Counted from the first letter of the stretch, positions 46,798-56,508 are shown. The stretch: 64,000 bases of DNA from Xanthobacter aminoxidans (GCF_023571765.1 NZ_JAMJXC010000017.1:52861-116860); one strand, 5' to 3'. Notes: generated by a model not told the origin, from the letters alone. Made by a program: numbers and translations.

Positions 46798-47841
46798 TCA
46801 GGCGGCGAACACCTTGTAGCGGCGCGGCTTGAGGCCGACCTCCGTGCCCGGCGCGAGATCCTGGCCGTGGGGCACGGCGGCTTCCACCACCACCGGGCCG
46901 GAGCTGCCGTTGAGCTGCACGTCGGCGCGGCGGGTGGGGCCGAAGGTGCGCACCGAGAGCACCTTGCCGGAGATGGCGCTCGCCGACGGATCTGCGAGGT
47001 CCACGTCGTGGGGCCGGGCGAGGATGCGGGCCGGCCCGTCTGCCACGCCTTGCGGATCGAGCCCCAGCGCACGGCCGCCGAGATAGAGGGCGCCGCCCTT
47101 CACCTCGCCGGGCAGCGCGATGGTCTCGCCGATGAAGTCGTGCACGAAGGCGGTGGCCGGATTGTCATAGACCTCGCCGGGCGAACCCACCTGCTCGATC
47201 TTGCCATGCCCCATCACCACCACCCGGTCGGCCAGCTCCAGCGCCTCTTCCTGGTCGTGGGTGACGAGCACGGAGGTGACGGGCAGTTCCTCGTGCAGGT
47301 GGCGCAGCCAGCGGCGCAGCTCCTTGCGAACCTTCGCATCGAGCGCGCCGAACGGCTCGTCCAGCAGCAGCACCTTGGGGGAGATGGCGAGCGCGCGGGC
47401 GAGCGCCACGCGCTGGCGCTGGCCGCCGGAAAGCTGGGCGGGATAGCGCTCGGCCAGCCAGTCGATCTGCACGAGGTGCAGCAGCTCGTTGACCTTCGCG
47501 CGGATGGCGGCCTCGGGCAGCTTGTCCGCGCCCCGGCGCACGCGCAGGCCGAAGGCCACATTCTCGAACACGTTCATGTGCCGGAACAATGCATAGTGCT
47601 GGAACACAAAGCCCACATTGCGCTCGCGCACGGAGCGGGAGAGCGCATCCTCGCCGTCGAACCGGACCTCGCCGGAATCCGGCCATTCGAGGCCGGCGAT
47701 GATGCGCAGGAGCGTGGTCTTGCCCGAGCCCGAGGGGCCGAGCAGGGCAACCAGCTCGCCGGTGCGGATGGTGAGGCTCACATTGTCGAGCGCGGCAAAG
47801 GTCTTGAAGCGCTTGGTGACGCCGACGACGTCGATGGTCAT
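46798..47841 (-). CDS. cysA: Sulfate/thiosulfate ABC transporter ATP-binding protein
   Basis: The 347-residue ATPase has Walker [12 protein letters not shown] (about 35-45), signature [14 protein letters not shown] and Walker [14 protein letters not shown]-terminal TOBE-like regulatory domain starts near 235. It powers sulfate import with CysT and CysW. The ATG shares the bases ATGA with the cysW stop, so translation is coupled. It is last in the minus-strand sbp-cysT-cysW-cysA unit. Confidence 0.96.
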   Translation of the reverse strand: MTIDVVGVTKRFKTFAALDNVSLTIRTGELVALLGPSGSGKTTLLRIIAGLEWPDSGEVRFDGEDALSRSVRERNVGFVFQHYALFRHMNVFENVAFGLRVRRGADKLPEAAIRAKVNELLHLVQIDWLAERYPAQLSGGQRQRVALARALAISPKVLLLDEPFGALDAKVRKELRRWLRHLHEELPVTSVLVTHDQEEALELADRVVVMGHGKIEQVGSPGEVYDNPATAFVHDFIGETIALPGEVKGGALYLGGRALGLDPQGVADGPARILARPHDVDLADPSASAISGKVLSVRTFGPTRRADVQLNGSSGPVVVEAAVPHGQDLAPGTEVGLKPRRYKVFAA

Positions 47842-48764
47842 CTGTCTTCCTCGGCGAGGCGGTGTTCGAGAATGGTCTTGGCGATGAGCGTCACGAGCGC
47901 CAGCAGCGCCAGCAGGGACGCCACCGCGAAGGAGGCGACGAACTGGTACTCGTTATAGAGAATTTCGATGTGCAGCGGCATGGTGTTGGTGAGCCCGCGC
48001 ACATGGCCGGACACCACCGAGACCGCGCCGAATTCACCCATGGCGCGCGCATTGCACAGCAGCACGCCGTAGAGCAGCGCCCATTTCACGTTGGGCAGCG
48101 TCACCCGGAAGAAGGTGGAGAGGCCCGAGGCGCCGAGCGAGATGGCCGCTTCTTCCTCCGCCGTGCCCTGCTCCTGCATCAGGGGGATCAGTTCGCGCGC
48201 CACGAAGGGGAAGGTGACGAAGATGGTGGCGAGCACGATGCCCGGCAGCGCGAAGATGATCTTGATGTCCCACGCCTGCAGGTATGCGGCGAACAGGCCC
48301 TGCGAGCCGAACAGCAGCACATAGACGAGGCCCGCCACGACAGGCGAGACCGAGAAGGGCAGGTCGATGAGGGTGATGAGGAAGGTCTTGCCGGGAAACT
48401 CGAACTTGGCGATGGACCATGCCGCCACGAGCCCGAACAGCAGGTTCGCCACCACCGAGATGGCCGCGACGATGAGGGTGAGCTGGATCGCGGCCAGCGC
48501 ATCGGGGGCCACCAACGCCGCAACATAGGCCTGCCAGCCGCGCTTGAAGGCTTCGTAGAACACCGTCACCAGCGGCAGGCCGATGAACAGGCCGACGAAG
48601 GCGAGGGCGATTACCGTCAGGACGATGCGCACGGCCCGCGGCTCGGTGCGCACCGGCCGGCCGCGGTGCGTCGCATAGGTGTGGGACTGCTCCAGCGCGG
48701 AGGGCAGGCCCTCACTGGCGCCGTGGGCGACGGTATGACCCGACGTCTGGTCGAGGGCGTTCAT
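47838..48764 (-). CDS. cysW: Sulfate ABC transporter permease
   Basis: The 308-residue inner-membrane permease has six hydrophobic segments and the permease loop [31 protein letters not shown], which docks with the ATPase. An N-terminal hydrophilic stretch of about 45 residues is unusually long. It overlaps cysT at its start and cysA at its stop by four bases (ATGA). Confidence 0.95.
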   Translation of the reverse strand: MNALDQTSGHTVAHGASEGLPSALEQSHTYATHRGRPVRTEPRAVRIVLTVIALAFVGLFIGLPLVTVFYEAFKRGWQAYVAALVAPDALAAIQLTLIVAAISVVANLLFGLVAAWSIAKFEFPGKTFLITLIDLPFSVSPVVAGLVYVLLFGSQGLFAAYLQAWDIKIIFALPGIVLATIFVTFPFVARELIPLMQEQGTAEEEAAISLGASGLSTFFRVTLPNVKWALLYGVLLCNARAMGEFGAVSVVSGHVRGLTNTMPLHIEILYNEYQFVASFAVASLLALLALVTLIAKTILEHRLAEEDR

Positions 48765-49615
48765 CCGTGCTTGCTCCCGCGCAGCTCCGCCCAGCGCTGG
48801 AGGCGGTTGATGATGAGCAGCAGGACGAAGGAGGCGACCAGCATTACCGTGGCGATGGCGGTCGCGTCCGCATAGCGGAACTCCTCCAGCCGGATGACGA
48901 TGAGCAGCGGCGCGATCTCGGAAATGCCGGGCAGGTTGCCGGCGATGAAGATGACGGAGCCGTATTCGCCCACCGCCCGCGCGAAGGCGAGGGCGAAGCC
49001 GGTGAGCAGCGCCGGCCATACCGAGGGCAGCACCACCCGCACGAGGGTCTGGCCACGCGTGGCGCCGAGGCTCGCGGCGGCGTCCTCCAGCTCCTGGTCG
49101 AGGTCCGCCAGCACGGGCTGCACGGTCCGCACCACGAAGGGCAGGCCGATGAAGACGAGGGCGACGAGGATGCCGAGCGGCGTGAACGACACCTGGATGC
49201 CCAGCGGCGCCAGCAGCGAGCCGACCCAGCCGTTCTCCGCATAGAGGGAGGTCAGCGCGATGCCGGCCACGGCCGTGGGCAGCGCGAAGGGGATGTCGAT
49301 GAGCGCGTCGACGATCTTCTTGCCGGGGAAGTCGTAGCGCACCAGCACCCACACCACGATGGCGCCGAACACCATGTTGACCAGCGCGGCGGCAAAGGCG
49401 AGGCCGAACGACACCTGCAGCGCATGGAGCGTGCGCGTCGCCGTGACGATGGCGATGAAGCGCTCCAGCGACAGCTCGCTCGTCTTGATGAACAGCGCCG
49501 ACAGCGGCAGCAGGACGATGAGCCCCAGCCACGTCAGGGTAAGGCCCAGCGTGAGGCCGAAGCCGGGGATCACGCTCGGCTGCCGGAATCTGAGGCGGGA
49601 CGATGAGGCGCTCAT
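48761..49615 (-). CDS. cysT: Sulfate ABC transporter permease
   Basis: The 284-residue permease starts at ATG 49615 and pairs with CysW. The docking loop reads [31 protein letters not shown]. The strongly hydrophobic N-terminal segment begins [15 protein letters not shown]. There is no good ribosome binding site; an upstream in-frame GTG (49672) is possible. A large hairpin separates it from sbp. Confidence 0.95.
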   Translation of the reverse strand: MSASSSRLRFRQPSVIPGFGLTLGLTLTWLGLIVLLPLSALFIKTSELSLERFIAIVTATRTLHALQVSFGLAFAAALVNMVFGAIVVWVLVRYDFPGKKIVDALIDIPFALPTAVAGIALTSLYAENGWVGSLLAPLGIQVSFTPLGILVALVFIGLPFVVRTVQPVLADLDQELEDAAASLGATRGQTLVRVVLPSVWPALLTGFALAFARAVGEYGSVIFIAGNLPGISEIAPLLIVIRLEEFRYADATAIATVMLVASFVLLLIINRLQRWAELRGSKHG

Positions 49616-49664
49616 GGAAGGTTTATAGTCCGGCGACGCTTCTGCGTCGCTCGCTCTAAAGGCC

Positions 49665-49706
49665 GCGGCCACCGCCGTCAGGAAGGCTCCCGAGGGCGGC
49701 GGCCGC
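49665..49706 (-). promoter_or_regulatory. Intercistronic hairpin between sbp and cysT
   Basis: GCGGCC-A-CCGCC (49665-49676) pairs with GGCGG-C-GGCCGC (49695-49706), with one mismatch in 12. A second small hairpin, GCGACGC with GCGTCGC, lies at 49634-49650. Such stems after a binding-protein gene often stabilise its mRNA and lower downstream expression. Confidence 0.55.
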
Positions 49707-49726
49707 AGGGTGGATTGAGGGGCGGA

Positions 49727-50743
49727 TCAGTTGCCGGTGATCTGGTCGAACACGCCGCCGTCGGAGAAGTGGGTCTTCTGCGCCTTCTGCCAGCCGCCGA
49801 ACACCTGATCGATGGTGAAGAGGTCCACCTTGGCGAACTTGTCCTTGTACTTGGCCGCCACCTGCTCGTCGCGGGGACGGTAATAGTTCTTCGCCGCGAT
49901 CTCCTGGCCGGCCGGCGTGTATAGGAACTTCAGGTAGGCTTCCGAGATGGCGCGGGTGCCCTTCTTGTCCACCACCTTGTCCACCACCGCCACGGGCGGC
50001 TCGGCGAGGATGGAGACGGAGGGGGTGATGATGTCGAACTTGTCGGGGCCGAGCTCGTTCACCGAGAGATAGGCCTCGTTCTCCCAGGCGATGAGCACGT
50101 CGCCGATGTTGCGCTCGACGAAGGTGACGGTGGCGCCGCGGGCGCCGGTGTCGAGCACGGGCGCGTTCTTGAACAGAGCCTTCACGAAGTCCTTGGCCTT
50201 GGCCTCGTCGCCGCCGTTCTTCTTCAGCGCGTAGCCCCAGGCGCCGAGATAGTTCCAGCGGGCGCCGCCGGAGGTCTTCGGATTGGGCGTGACCACCTTG
50301 ATGCCTGGCTTCACGAGATCGTCCCAGTCCTTGATGCCCTTGGGATTCCCCTTGCGGACGAGAAAGACGATGGTGGAGGTATAGGGCGAGGCGTTATCCG
50401 GGAGGCGCTTCTGCCAGTCCTTGGCGAGGTAGCCCCTCTCGGCAATGGCGTCGATGTCGTAGGCGAGGGCCAGCGTCACCACGTCGGCCTCGAGGCCATC
50501 GATGACGGAGCGCGCCTGCTTGCCGGAGCCGCCGTGCGACTGGTTGATCTTCACCGTGTCTGTGGGGTGCGATTTCGCCCACTCGGCCGCGAACGCCTTG
50601 TTCACGTCCACATACAGCTCGCGGGTGGGGTCGTAGGAGACGTTCAGCAGCGTGATGTCGGCTGCGGCGACGGCGCCGGCCGAAAGCGCGAGCGCGGTGG
50701 CGGCGGCAAGGCCGGCGCGCAGGAACGTGCGGCGAGACGACAT
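49727..50743 (-). CDS. sbp: Periplasmic sulfate-binding protein
   Basis: The 338-residue protein has a twin-arginine-like signal ([27 protein letters not shown]) and the sulfate-binding family features [26 protein letters not shown] and [12 protein letters not shown]. It captures sulfate or thiosulfate for CysTWA. GGAGG precedes the ATG. It follows cysH by 115 bases, with its own candidate promoter. Confidence 0.95.
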   Translation of the reverse strand: MSSRRTFLRAGLAAATALALSAGAVAAADITLLNVSYDPTRELYVDVNKAFAAEWAKSHPTDTVKINQSHGGSGKQARSVIDGLEADVVTLALAYDIDAIAERGYLAKDWQKRLPDNASPYTSTIVFLVRKGNPKGIKDWDDLVKPGIKVVTPNPKTSGGARWNYLGAWGYALKKNGGDEAKAKDFVKALFKNAPVLDTGARGATVTFVERNIGDVLIAWENEAYLSVNELGPDKFDIITPSVSILAEPPVAVVDKVVDKKGTRAISEAYLKFLYTPAGQEIAAKNYYRPRDEQVAAKYKDKFAKVDLFTIDQVFGGWQKAQKTHFSDGGVFDQITGN

Positions 50744-50840
50744 GGGAAGACCTCCGGCGAGTTCGTTCGTCAATCAGATCAATCGTTCTGTAGAAAGAAC
50801 AATTGCACCCGCCCGACGACCGGTCAACCCATATATCATA

Positions 50841-50854
50841 AATTCTATGGAATT
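50841..50854. promoter_or_regulatory. AATTC-N4-GAATT palindrome before sbp
   Basis: AATTC (50841-50845) and GAATT (50850-50854) flank TATG. It sits about 100 bases upstream of the sbp start in an AT-rich gap. The same motif occurs upstream of the DUF2849-cysI unit (54243-54256), so it may bind a sulfur regulator such as a CysB-like LysR protein. A TTGACC candidate -35 for the minus strand is at 50822-50827. Confidence 0.55.
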
Positions 50855-50858
50855 AAAT

Positions 50859-51569
50859 TCAAATCCCTTCGCCAAAATGGATACCGCATTCGGTCTTGGC
50901 CTTGCCCCGCCAGCGGCCGGCGCGCGGGTCCTCGCCCGGCTGGACGCGGGAGGTGCATGGCATGCAGCCGATGGAGGCGAAGCCGTGCTTTTCCAGGGGG
51001 TGCCGCGGCAGGCCGTGGGCGTCCATGTAGCCGACGAGTTCCTCCCGGCCCATGGCGGCGAGGGGATTGAACTTCACCCGCTCCCCGTCCTGCTCCACCA
51101 GGCCGATCGCCGTGCGGGTGGCGGCCTGGTAACGCTTGCGGCCATTGAACCACGCGCCATAGGGCGCGAGCGCGCGGGCCAGCGGCTCCACCTTGCGCAG
51201 GGCGCAGCAGGCGTCCGCATTATCGGACCACAGGCCCCGCTCCGGATCACGTGCGGCGAGCGCTGCCGCATCGGGCGAGAAGGTCTGCACGTTGGTGAGG
51301 CCGAGATGGCCGGCCAGCGTGTCGCGATAGGCCAGCGTTTCCTCGAACAGGTGGCCGGTATCGAGGAAGAGGATCGGCGTCGCCTGATCCACCTGCGCGA
51401 TCATGTGCAGCAGCACGGCCGATTCGGTGCCGAAGGAGGACACGGCGGCGATGCGGCCGGGAAAGGCGGCGAGCCCGGCGGCAATGACGTCCAGCGGGGA
51501 GGCGTTTTCCAGCCGCGCATTCAGCGCGTCGATGTCGAGGCGGGGAGCGGCCCGCTCAAGGGCGTTCAT
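50859..51569 (-). CDS. cysH: Adenylyl-sulfate (APS) reductase
   Basis: The 236-residue assimilatory reductase has the 4Fe-4S cysteine pattern DACCALRKV and SIGCMPCTS, plus the C-terminal TECGIH. The CC...CxxC cluster marks an APS rather than PAPS reductase, so the route from sulfate needs only ATP sulfurylase (cysDN are outside the window). The phosphate loop is AVSSFGTESAVLLH. It begins 6 bases after the DUF934 stop. Confidence 0.95.
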   Translation of the reverse strand: MNALERAAPRLDIDALNARLENASPLDVIAAGLAAFPGRIAAVSSFGTESAVLLHMIAQVDQATPILFLDTGHLFEETLAYRDTLAGHLGLTNVQTFSPDAAALAARDPERGLWSDNADACCALRKVEPLARALAPYGAWFNGRKRYQAATRTAIGLVEQDGERVKFNPLAAMGREELVGYMDAHGLPRHPLEKHGFASIGCMPCTSRVQPGEDPRAGRWRGKAKTECGIHFGEGI

Positions 51570-51575
51570 CTCGGG

Positions 51576-52088
51576 TCATCCCTCCACGGGCGCAACGCCC
51601 GCATGCGCGACCCGCACGTCCCGGGCCGTGGCCCGCCCGTCGCCGGTCGGCTGGTAGAAATGGGAATAGGTGGCGAGCGCCGTGTTGAAGGCCTCGGCAT
51701 CCGCCGCCTTCTCGAAGGCGAAGGCATCGAAGCCGGCGCGCGCCATCATCAGCGCCTGGTCACGCAGCACGTTGCCCACCGCCCGCAGCTCGCCCTTGAA
51801 GCCGTAGCGCTCGCGCAGCAGCCGCGCCTGGCTGTAGGCGCGGCCGTCGCGGAACTTGGGGAAGGTCAGCGCCACCACGGAGAGGCGGGAGAGGTAGGGC
51901 TTCAGCTCCGCCACGTCCCGGGCGTTTGGCCACAGCACGCCGATCTCGCCGTTGCGCGCGACGAGGGTGTCTGCCTCCTTCAGGAAGCGCTCGGCGGAGA
52001 CCAGCACCGGACCATCCGGCAGCGCGGCGTCGTCGGCGACGGTGGTGAAGAGATCCTCGGCGGGCGCGCCGTTCTTAACGAGGGGCAT
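51576..52088 (-). CDS. DUF934 protein of the sulfite reduction operon
   Basis: The 170-residue protein is of the DUF934 family, found next to cysI in alpha- and betaproteobacteria. Features are IGVLWPNARDVAELKPYL, LTFPKFRDGRAYSQARLLRERYGF and ELRAVGNVLRDQ. Its start overlaps the end of cysI by 14 bases. Its role is not established; it probably helps the CysI hemoprotein, because no cysJ flavoprotein is nearby. Confidence 0.92.
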   Translation of the reverse strand: MPLVKNGAPAEDLFTTVADDAALPDGPVLVSAERFLKEADTLVARNGEIGVLWPNARDVAELKPYLSRLSVVALTFPKFRDGRAYSQARLLRERYGFKGELRAVGNVLRDQALMMARAGFDAFAFEKAADAEAFNTALATYSHFYQPTGDGRATARDVRVAHAGVAPVEG

Positions 52089-53727
52089 AGGCGCGCTCCT
52101 TGAAGGGGTCGGTGCCGAGCCGCTGGACCGCGGCGATGAAGGTTTCGGCTGGCGAGGTGCGCAGGTCGAGATAGGTTTCGACGAGCCGCTCCACCACGTC
52201 CACCACCTCGCCCTCGGACACGGCGGGGCCGATCAGCTCGCCGATACGGGCCTTGGAATTGCCCTTGCCGCCGAGGGTGATCTGGAAGAACTCCTCGTCC
52301 TTCTTCTCCACCCCGAGGATGCCGATGTGGCCCACATGGTGGTGCCCGCAGGCATTGATGCAGCCGGAAATGTTGAGGTGCAGCCGGCCGATGTCGGCGA
52401 TGCGGGCGTCGTCGGCGAACCGCTCGGTGAGCTTCTGCGCGACGGGAATCGAGCGGGCGTTGGCCAGCGAGCAGTAATCGAGGCCGGGGCAGGCGATGAT
52501 GTCGGAGATGAGCCCGACATTGGGGGTAGCGACGCCGATGGCCTTCAGCTTCGCCCACAGGGCCGGAAGATCCTTCTGGCGCACATAGGGGAGGGTGAGG
52601 TTCTGCTCGTGGGCGACGCGGATCTCGCCATAGGCGTACTGGTCCGCGAGGTCGGCGATGGCGTCCATCTGGTCCGCCGTCGCGTCGCCGGGCGGGGCGC
52701 CCACGGGCTTCAGCGACAGGGTGACGATGGCATGGCCCTTCGCCTTGTGCGGCGCGACGGAATTGGCGTGCCAGCGGGCGAAGTCCGGGTCCGCCAGTGC
52801 CGCGGCGAGCACGGCGGGGGCGTCTTCCAGTTCTTCCAGCGCCGGATTGAGGAAGCGGTCGCGGATGGCGTCGAGCGCCGCCTTATCCAGCTTCAGCGCG
52901 CCGTCGCGGATCTCGGCCCATTCGGCCTCGACCTTCTGCGCGAAGGCCTCGGCGCCCATCTCGTGCACCTGGATCTTGATGCGCGCCTTGTAGATGTTGT
53001 CGCGCCGGCCGCCGAGATTGTAGGTGCGCAGGATCGCCTCCAGATAGGAGAGCAGATCCTCCTCGGGCAGGAAGTCGCGGATGGTCTTGCCGATATAGGG
53101 CGAACGGCCGAGCCCACCGCCCACGCTCACCTCGAAGCCGGTCTTGCCGTCGCGCTTGTAGAGGCGCAGGCCCACGTCATGCACGCGGATCGCGGCACGG
53201 TCGTGCTTGGCGGCGGTGATGGCGATCTTGAACTTGCGCGGCAGGTAGGTGAATTCCGGGTGCAGCGTGGACCACTGGCGGATCACCTCGGCATAGAGGC
53301 GCGGGTCCTCCACCTCGTCGGCGGCGGCACCGGCCCACGGGTCGGTGGTGGTGTTGCGGATGCAGTTGCCGGAGGTCTGGATGCCGTGGATGCCCACCTC
53401 GGCGAGGTCGGCCATGGCATCCGGCAGCTCGGCGAGCTTGATCCAGTTGAACTGGATGTTTTGCCGCGTGGTGAAATGGCCGTAGCCCCGGTCGTACTTG
53501 CGTGCCACCGCCGCCATGGCGCGCAACTGGCGCGCGGAGAGGGTGCCGTAGGGAATGCACACCCGGAGCATGTAGGCGTGGAGCTGGAGATAGACGCCGT
53601 TCATGAGACGGAGCGGCTTGAACTCCTCCTCGTTCAGCTCGCCCGCGAGGCGGCGTTCCACCTGATCGCGGAACTCGGCGACGCGCTCCTGAAGAAAGGC
53701 GCGATCGAACTCGTCATAGACATACAT
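52075..53727 (-). CDS. cysI: Sulfite (or nitrite/sulfite) reductase hemoprotein
   Basis: The 550-residue siroheme/4Fe-4S enzyme shows ACPGLDYCSLA followed by GCINACGHHHVG, the four cluster cysteines, and the siroheme region FTTRQNIQFNW near 86-96. It reduces sulfite to sulfide. It resembles ferredoxin-type NirA/CysI rather than enteric CysI, which uses CysJ. It lies between the DUF2849 and DUF934 genes. Confidence 0.94.
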   Translation of the reverse strand: MYVYDEFDRAFLQERVAEFRDQVERRLAGELNEEEFKPLRLMNGVYLQLHAYMLRVCIPYGTLSARQLRAMAAVARKYDRGYGHFTTRQNIQFNWIKLAELPDAMADLAEVGIHGIQTSGNCIRNTTTDPWAGAAADEVEDPRLYAEVIRQWSTLHPEFTYLPRKFKIAITAAKHDRAAIRVHDVGLRLYKRDGKTGFEVSVGGGLGRSPYIGKTIRDFLPEEDLLSYLEAILRTYNLGGRRDNIYKARIKIQVHEMGAEAFAQKVEAEWAEIRDGALKLDKAALDAIRDRFLNPALEELEDAPAVLAAALADPDFARWHANSVAPHKAKGHAIVTLSLKPVGAPPGDATADQMDAIADLADQYAYGEIRVAHEQNLTLPYVRQKDLPALWAKLKAIGVATPNVGLISDIIACPGLDYCSLANARSIPVAQKLTERFADDARIADIGRLHLNISGCINACGHHHVGHIGILGVEKKDEEFFQITLGGKGNSKARIGELIGPAVSEGEVVDVVERLVETYLDLRTSPAETFIAAVQRLGTDPFKERAYAPR

Positions 53728-53771
53728 GATGGGGCTCGGGGCTCGATATCGGCGGGCGCGGGGAACGGGCG

Positions 53772-54113
53772 TCAGGCGGCTTTGGCGGCCGCCGCCGGGA
53801 GGACACCGGTGGGCAGCGCCACGGTGGGGCCGCCCGCGCGGATGCGCTCGCGCAGGTTCGCCGGCTCGATCGTGCCGTCCGCACCGATGCGGACCGGGGC
53901 CGGGTAGGCGCCCACGGCTGTGTTCTCGTCGCCATGGGCGATGTCGAGCAGGCGCAGCACTTCATCGCTGGTGGCGCCCACGGCCGCAGTTCCGATGCGG
54001 TCGGTCCAGCCGCCCGTGGCGCTCAGCCATACGACTGCGCCATCGGCGAGCCGGTTGGCGGTGACGACGGTGGGGCCGGCGATCTTCAGCTTGCGCTGCA
54101 AAGGCGAGGTCAT
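53772..54113 (-). CDS. DUF2849 protein, first gene of cysI operon
   Basis: The 113-residue protein begins QRKLKIAGPTVVTANRLADGAVVWL, the DUF2849 signature. Such proteins precede cysI in many alphaproteobacteria and are presumed to help sulfite reduction. In related genomes cysG usually stands in front of it; here none is present. GGAGATCGCC precedes the ATG, which lies about 65 bases from a candidate promoter. Confidence 0.9.
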   Translation of the reverse strand: MTSPLQRKLKIAGPTVVTANRLADGAVVWLSATGGWTDRIGTAAVGATSDEVLRLLDIAHGDENTAVGAYPAPVRIGADGTIEPANLRERIRAGGPTVALPTGVLPAAAAKAA

Positions 54114-54184
54114 GGCGATCTCCGTGCGCCCATATTCCCAACTCACAGCGGGAGAGCGCTAATTATCCAGAAAACTTATGTCTT

Positions 54185-54256
54185 AATCTAAATTACCGCG
54201 TTTTGATGCGCAATAGGGAAATAACCCACACACGACATTGTAAATTCGACTGAATT
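54185..54256 (-). promoter_or_regulatory. Candidate promoter and activator site of cysI operon
   Basis: On the minus strand TTGCGC (54213-54208) and TAGATT (54190-54185) are 17 bases apart, a reasonable -35/-10. The palindrome AATTC-GACT-GAATT (54243-54256) lies about 71 bases upstream of the predicted transcript start and has the same arms as the one before sbp. The rest of the gap 54114-54381 is unusually AT-rich for this genome. Confidence 0.55.
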
Positions 54257-54381
54257 AGTAGACTTAAAAGGTGCTCCGTTCCGGGGCGCCGGCCTGGCTT
54301 GCTGCGCGTTGAGACCTTTGGCAGCTTGGCGGCACGGCTCGCGTCCCCCGCGGCCGCTCAAGAATCGCGCGAGGAACGCCC

Positions 54382-55176
54382 ATGACCCCCGAGAACAGCC
54401 CTGTCCGCCTCGACATCGCGGACGGGATCGCCCGCATCCGGTTCAACCGTCCGCACGTGTTGAATGCGCTGGATGAGGCCTCGGTGCTGGCCCTCGCGGC
54501 GGCCGTGGACAAGGTGAGTCGGGACGAGACCGTGCGCGTCGTGGTGCTCTCGGGGGAGGGGCGGGCCTTCCTCGCCGGTGGCGATGTGGCGCGGTTCCAC
54601 GCGGCGGGGCCGGATGCGCCCAAGGTGGTGAGCGCCATTATCGATCCATTTCACCACGCCATCCTGGCATTGGCCGCCATGCCGGCGCCGGTTATCGCCA
54701 GCCTGCACGGCGCGGTGGCGGGGGCGGGCGTCTCGGTGGCGCTGGCGGCGGACCTCGCCATCGCCGCCGACGACATGAAGATGACTCTCGCCTACACCCG
54801 CATCGGCACCTCGCCGGACGGCTCCTCCACCTTCTCGCTGCCGCGCGTGGTGGGGCTGCGCAAGGCCATGGAGATCGCGCTTCTCTCCGATACCGTGGAG
54901 GCGGAGGAGGCGCTGCGGCTCGGGCTCGTGAACAAGGTGGTGCCCGCGGCCGAACTCGCGGCGGAGACGGACAAGCTGGCGAAGCGCCTCGTGGAGGGGC
55001 CGACGCTGGCCTATGGCCGCATCAAGCACCTTCTGCGCTCCTCTTTCGGCCACAGCCTCTCCGAGCAGCTCAATGCCGAGCGCGACGCCTTCATCGCCAG
55101 CGCCCGCACCGAGGATTTCGCCGCCGGCGTGAAAGCCTTCGTGCAGAAGACGCCACCGCGCTTCGAGGGCAAATGA
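54382..55176 (+). CDS. Enoyl-CoA hydratase/isomerase family, PaaG-like
   Basis: The 264-residue crotonase-fold protein has GEGRAFLAGGDVARF (CoA-binding) and TSPDGSSTFSLPR, with Asp where hydratases have Glu, a pattern of isomerases such as PaaG. The substrate is unknown. It is divergent from the cysI operon and ends before the DUF1214 gene, which is probably a separate unit. GAGGA precedes the ATG. Confidence 0.88.
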   Translation: MTPENSPVRLDIADGIARIRFNRPHVLNALDEASVLALAAAVDKVSRDETVRVVVLSGEGRAFLAGGDVARFHAAGPDAPKVVSAIIDPFHHAILALAAMPAPVIASLHGAVAGAGVSVALAADLAIAADDMKMTLAYTRIGTSPDGSSTFSLPRVVGLRKAMEIALLSDTVEAEEALRLGLVNKVVPAAELAAETDKLAKRLVEGPTLAYGRIKHLLRSSFGHSLSEQLNAERDAFIASARTEDFAAGVKAFVQKTPPRFEGK

Positions 55177-55258
55177 GCCCACGCGGACCATCCCGGCGCC
55201 GGCTTTTGCCCGCGCCGGCTTTGTGGGCTAGATAGAGGCGGATAGCTTCGGACCTCCC

Positions 55259-55831
55259 GTGCGCCTACTGCCGCTCGCCTTCACGCTTCTCATCGCCACC
55301 ATCCTCGGGTTGGGCGTCACGTGGTTTTCCGTGACCCACTCGCGGGGGCTCGACAGCGTGCGCGTGGGCGCCTGGGAAGGCTGGCCGCGGTCCGGCACCG
55401 CAAAGGCCGACCCCTATGCCCGTGCCTTCGTCGCGCGTTCGGGAGAATTGCCGCTGGAGCTGGCCGACGGCCTTGTCTTCCTCGCCACTACCGACGATGC
55501 CGGAAAGCCGCTGGACGGACGTTGCGAGACGCGCATCGTCGGCGTGCTGCCGCAGGCGCGGCTGTGGACGCTGACCGTCACCGACCAGGACGGCAACCTG
55601 ATCCCCAACGACGCCGGACGCTTCGGCTTCACCAGCGCCGAGGTGGTCTATCGCGACAATGGCGCCATCGACGTGCGCCTTTCGCCCCGCGCGCGCACCG
55701 GAAACTGGCTCCCCACCGGCGCCCGGCCGCGGCTGAAGGTGGCGCTCCGGCTTTATGACGCGCCCTTCTCCTTCACCTCGGGTGCGGATGCCGCCGTGCT
55801 GCCCCGCATCACGCGGGAGGCCTGCCTGTGA
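55259..55831 (+). CDS. DUF1214 membrane-anchored protein
   Basis: The 190-residue protein has an N-terminal hydrophobic anchor (LPLAFTLLIATILGLGVTWF), then a beta-rich DUF1214 domain with VGAWEGWPRSGTAKADPYARA near 37-55 and LWTLTVTDQDGNLI. The last bases overlap the DUF1254 gene (GTGA). In larger proteins DUF1254 and DUF1214 are fused; here they are separate genes. Function unknown; a cell-envelope role is likely. Confidence 0.85.
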   Translation: MRLLPLAFTLLIATILGLGVTWFSVTHSRGLDSVRVGAWEGWPRSGTAKADPYARAFVARSGELPLELADGLVFLATTDDAGKPLDGRCETRIVGVLPQARLWTLTVTDQDGNLIPNDAGRFGFTSAEVVYRDNGAIDVRLSPRARTGNWLPTGARPRLKVALRLYDAPFSFTSGADAAVLPRITREACL

Positions 55832-56508
55832 CCACCCTCGACGATCTGCGCGGGGAGGCATCCGAGGTCGCGGCGCGCGGCGGGCGGCTTTTGGGCCGGT
55901 TCTTCTCGCGGCTGCCGCGTCCCCACGTCGCGCGACCCCGCTTCGTGCGGCCGCGCCTCGGCACGCCGGGGCAATTGCTGCTGTTCATCGCCTTTTCGGT
56001 GGTGCTGGGCGCCATCGCCCACATCGTGTCCATTCTCGCCATGCCGGCGTTGGCCGAGCGCAATGCCTATGCGCGGCTCTCGGAGCTGATGGATTCCAAT
56101 GTCCTGACCTTGCTGCCGGATCCGACCCCGCAGGAGCAGACGCTGCCCATGACGGACCCGGCCTTCATCTCGGCCATCTGCCTCTATGATCTGTCGGGGG
56201 CGCCGCTGAAGGTGCGCGTGCCGGCCACCGCCGACTACACCTCCGTCTCCTTCTACACCTCGGAAGCGCTCGCCTTCTACGCGCTGAGCGACCAGGCGGC
56301 GGGCAAGGTGATCGAGCTGGATCTGATGACCAGCAAGCAGAAGGCGGCTCTGCCAGAAGACGAGGAAATCACCGCCGCCGACCGGCTGGTGATCGAATCT
56401 CCCTCGCGGGAAGGCATCGTGGCGGTGCGCGCCTTCGTGCGCGAGCGCGGGATGCGGGAACTCGTGCGCCGGCAACTCGAGGCGGCGACCTGCACGCCCT
56501 CGAACTGA
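55828..56508 (+). CDS. DUF1254 domain protein
   Basis: The 226-residue protein has a basic N-terminal part, one hydrophobic segment (LLLFIAFSVVLGAIAHIVSILAM, about 50-72) and a DUF1254-like domain (LPMTDPAFISAICLYDLSGAPLKV). It is coupled to the DUF1214 gene by a GTGA overlap, so the two products may form a complex in the membrane. Function unknown. Confidence 0.82.
   Translation: MTTLDDLRGEASEVAARGGRLLGRFFSRLPRPHVARPRFVRPRLGTPGQLLLFIAFSVVLGAIAHIVSILAMPALAERNAYARLSELMDSNVLTLLPDPTPQEQTLPMTDPAFISAICLYDLSGAPLKVRVPATADYTSVSFYTSEALAFYALSDQAAGKVIELDLMTSKQKAALPEDEEITAADRLVIESPSREGIVAVRAFVRERGMRELVRRQLEAATCTPSN

Noticed and set aside
47838..49532. Long fused reading of cysW extending over cysT
   Set aside because: The true cysW begins at the ATG at 48764, which overlaps the cysT stop; the upstream part is the wrong frame of cysT.
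50770..50795. FNR-like TTGAT half site before sbp
   Set aside because: On the minus strand it reads TTGATCTGATTGA; the second half does not match ATCAA.
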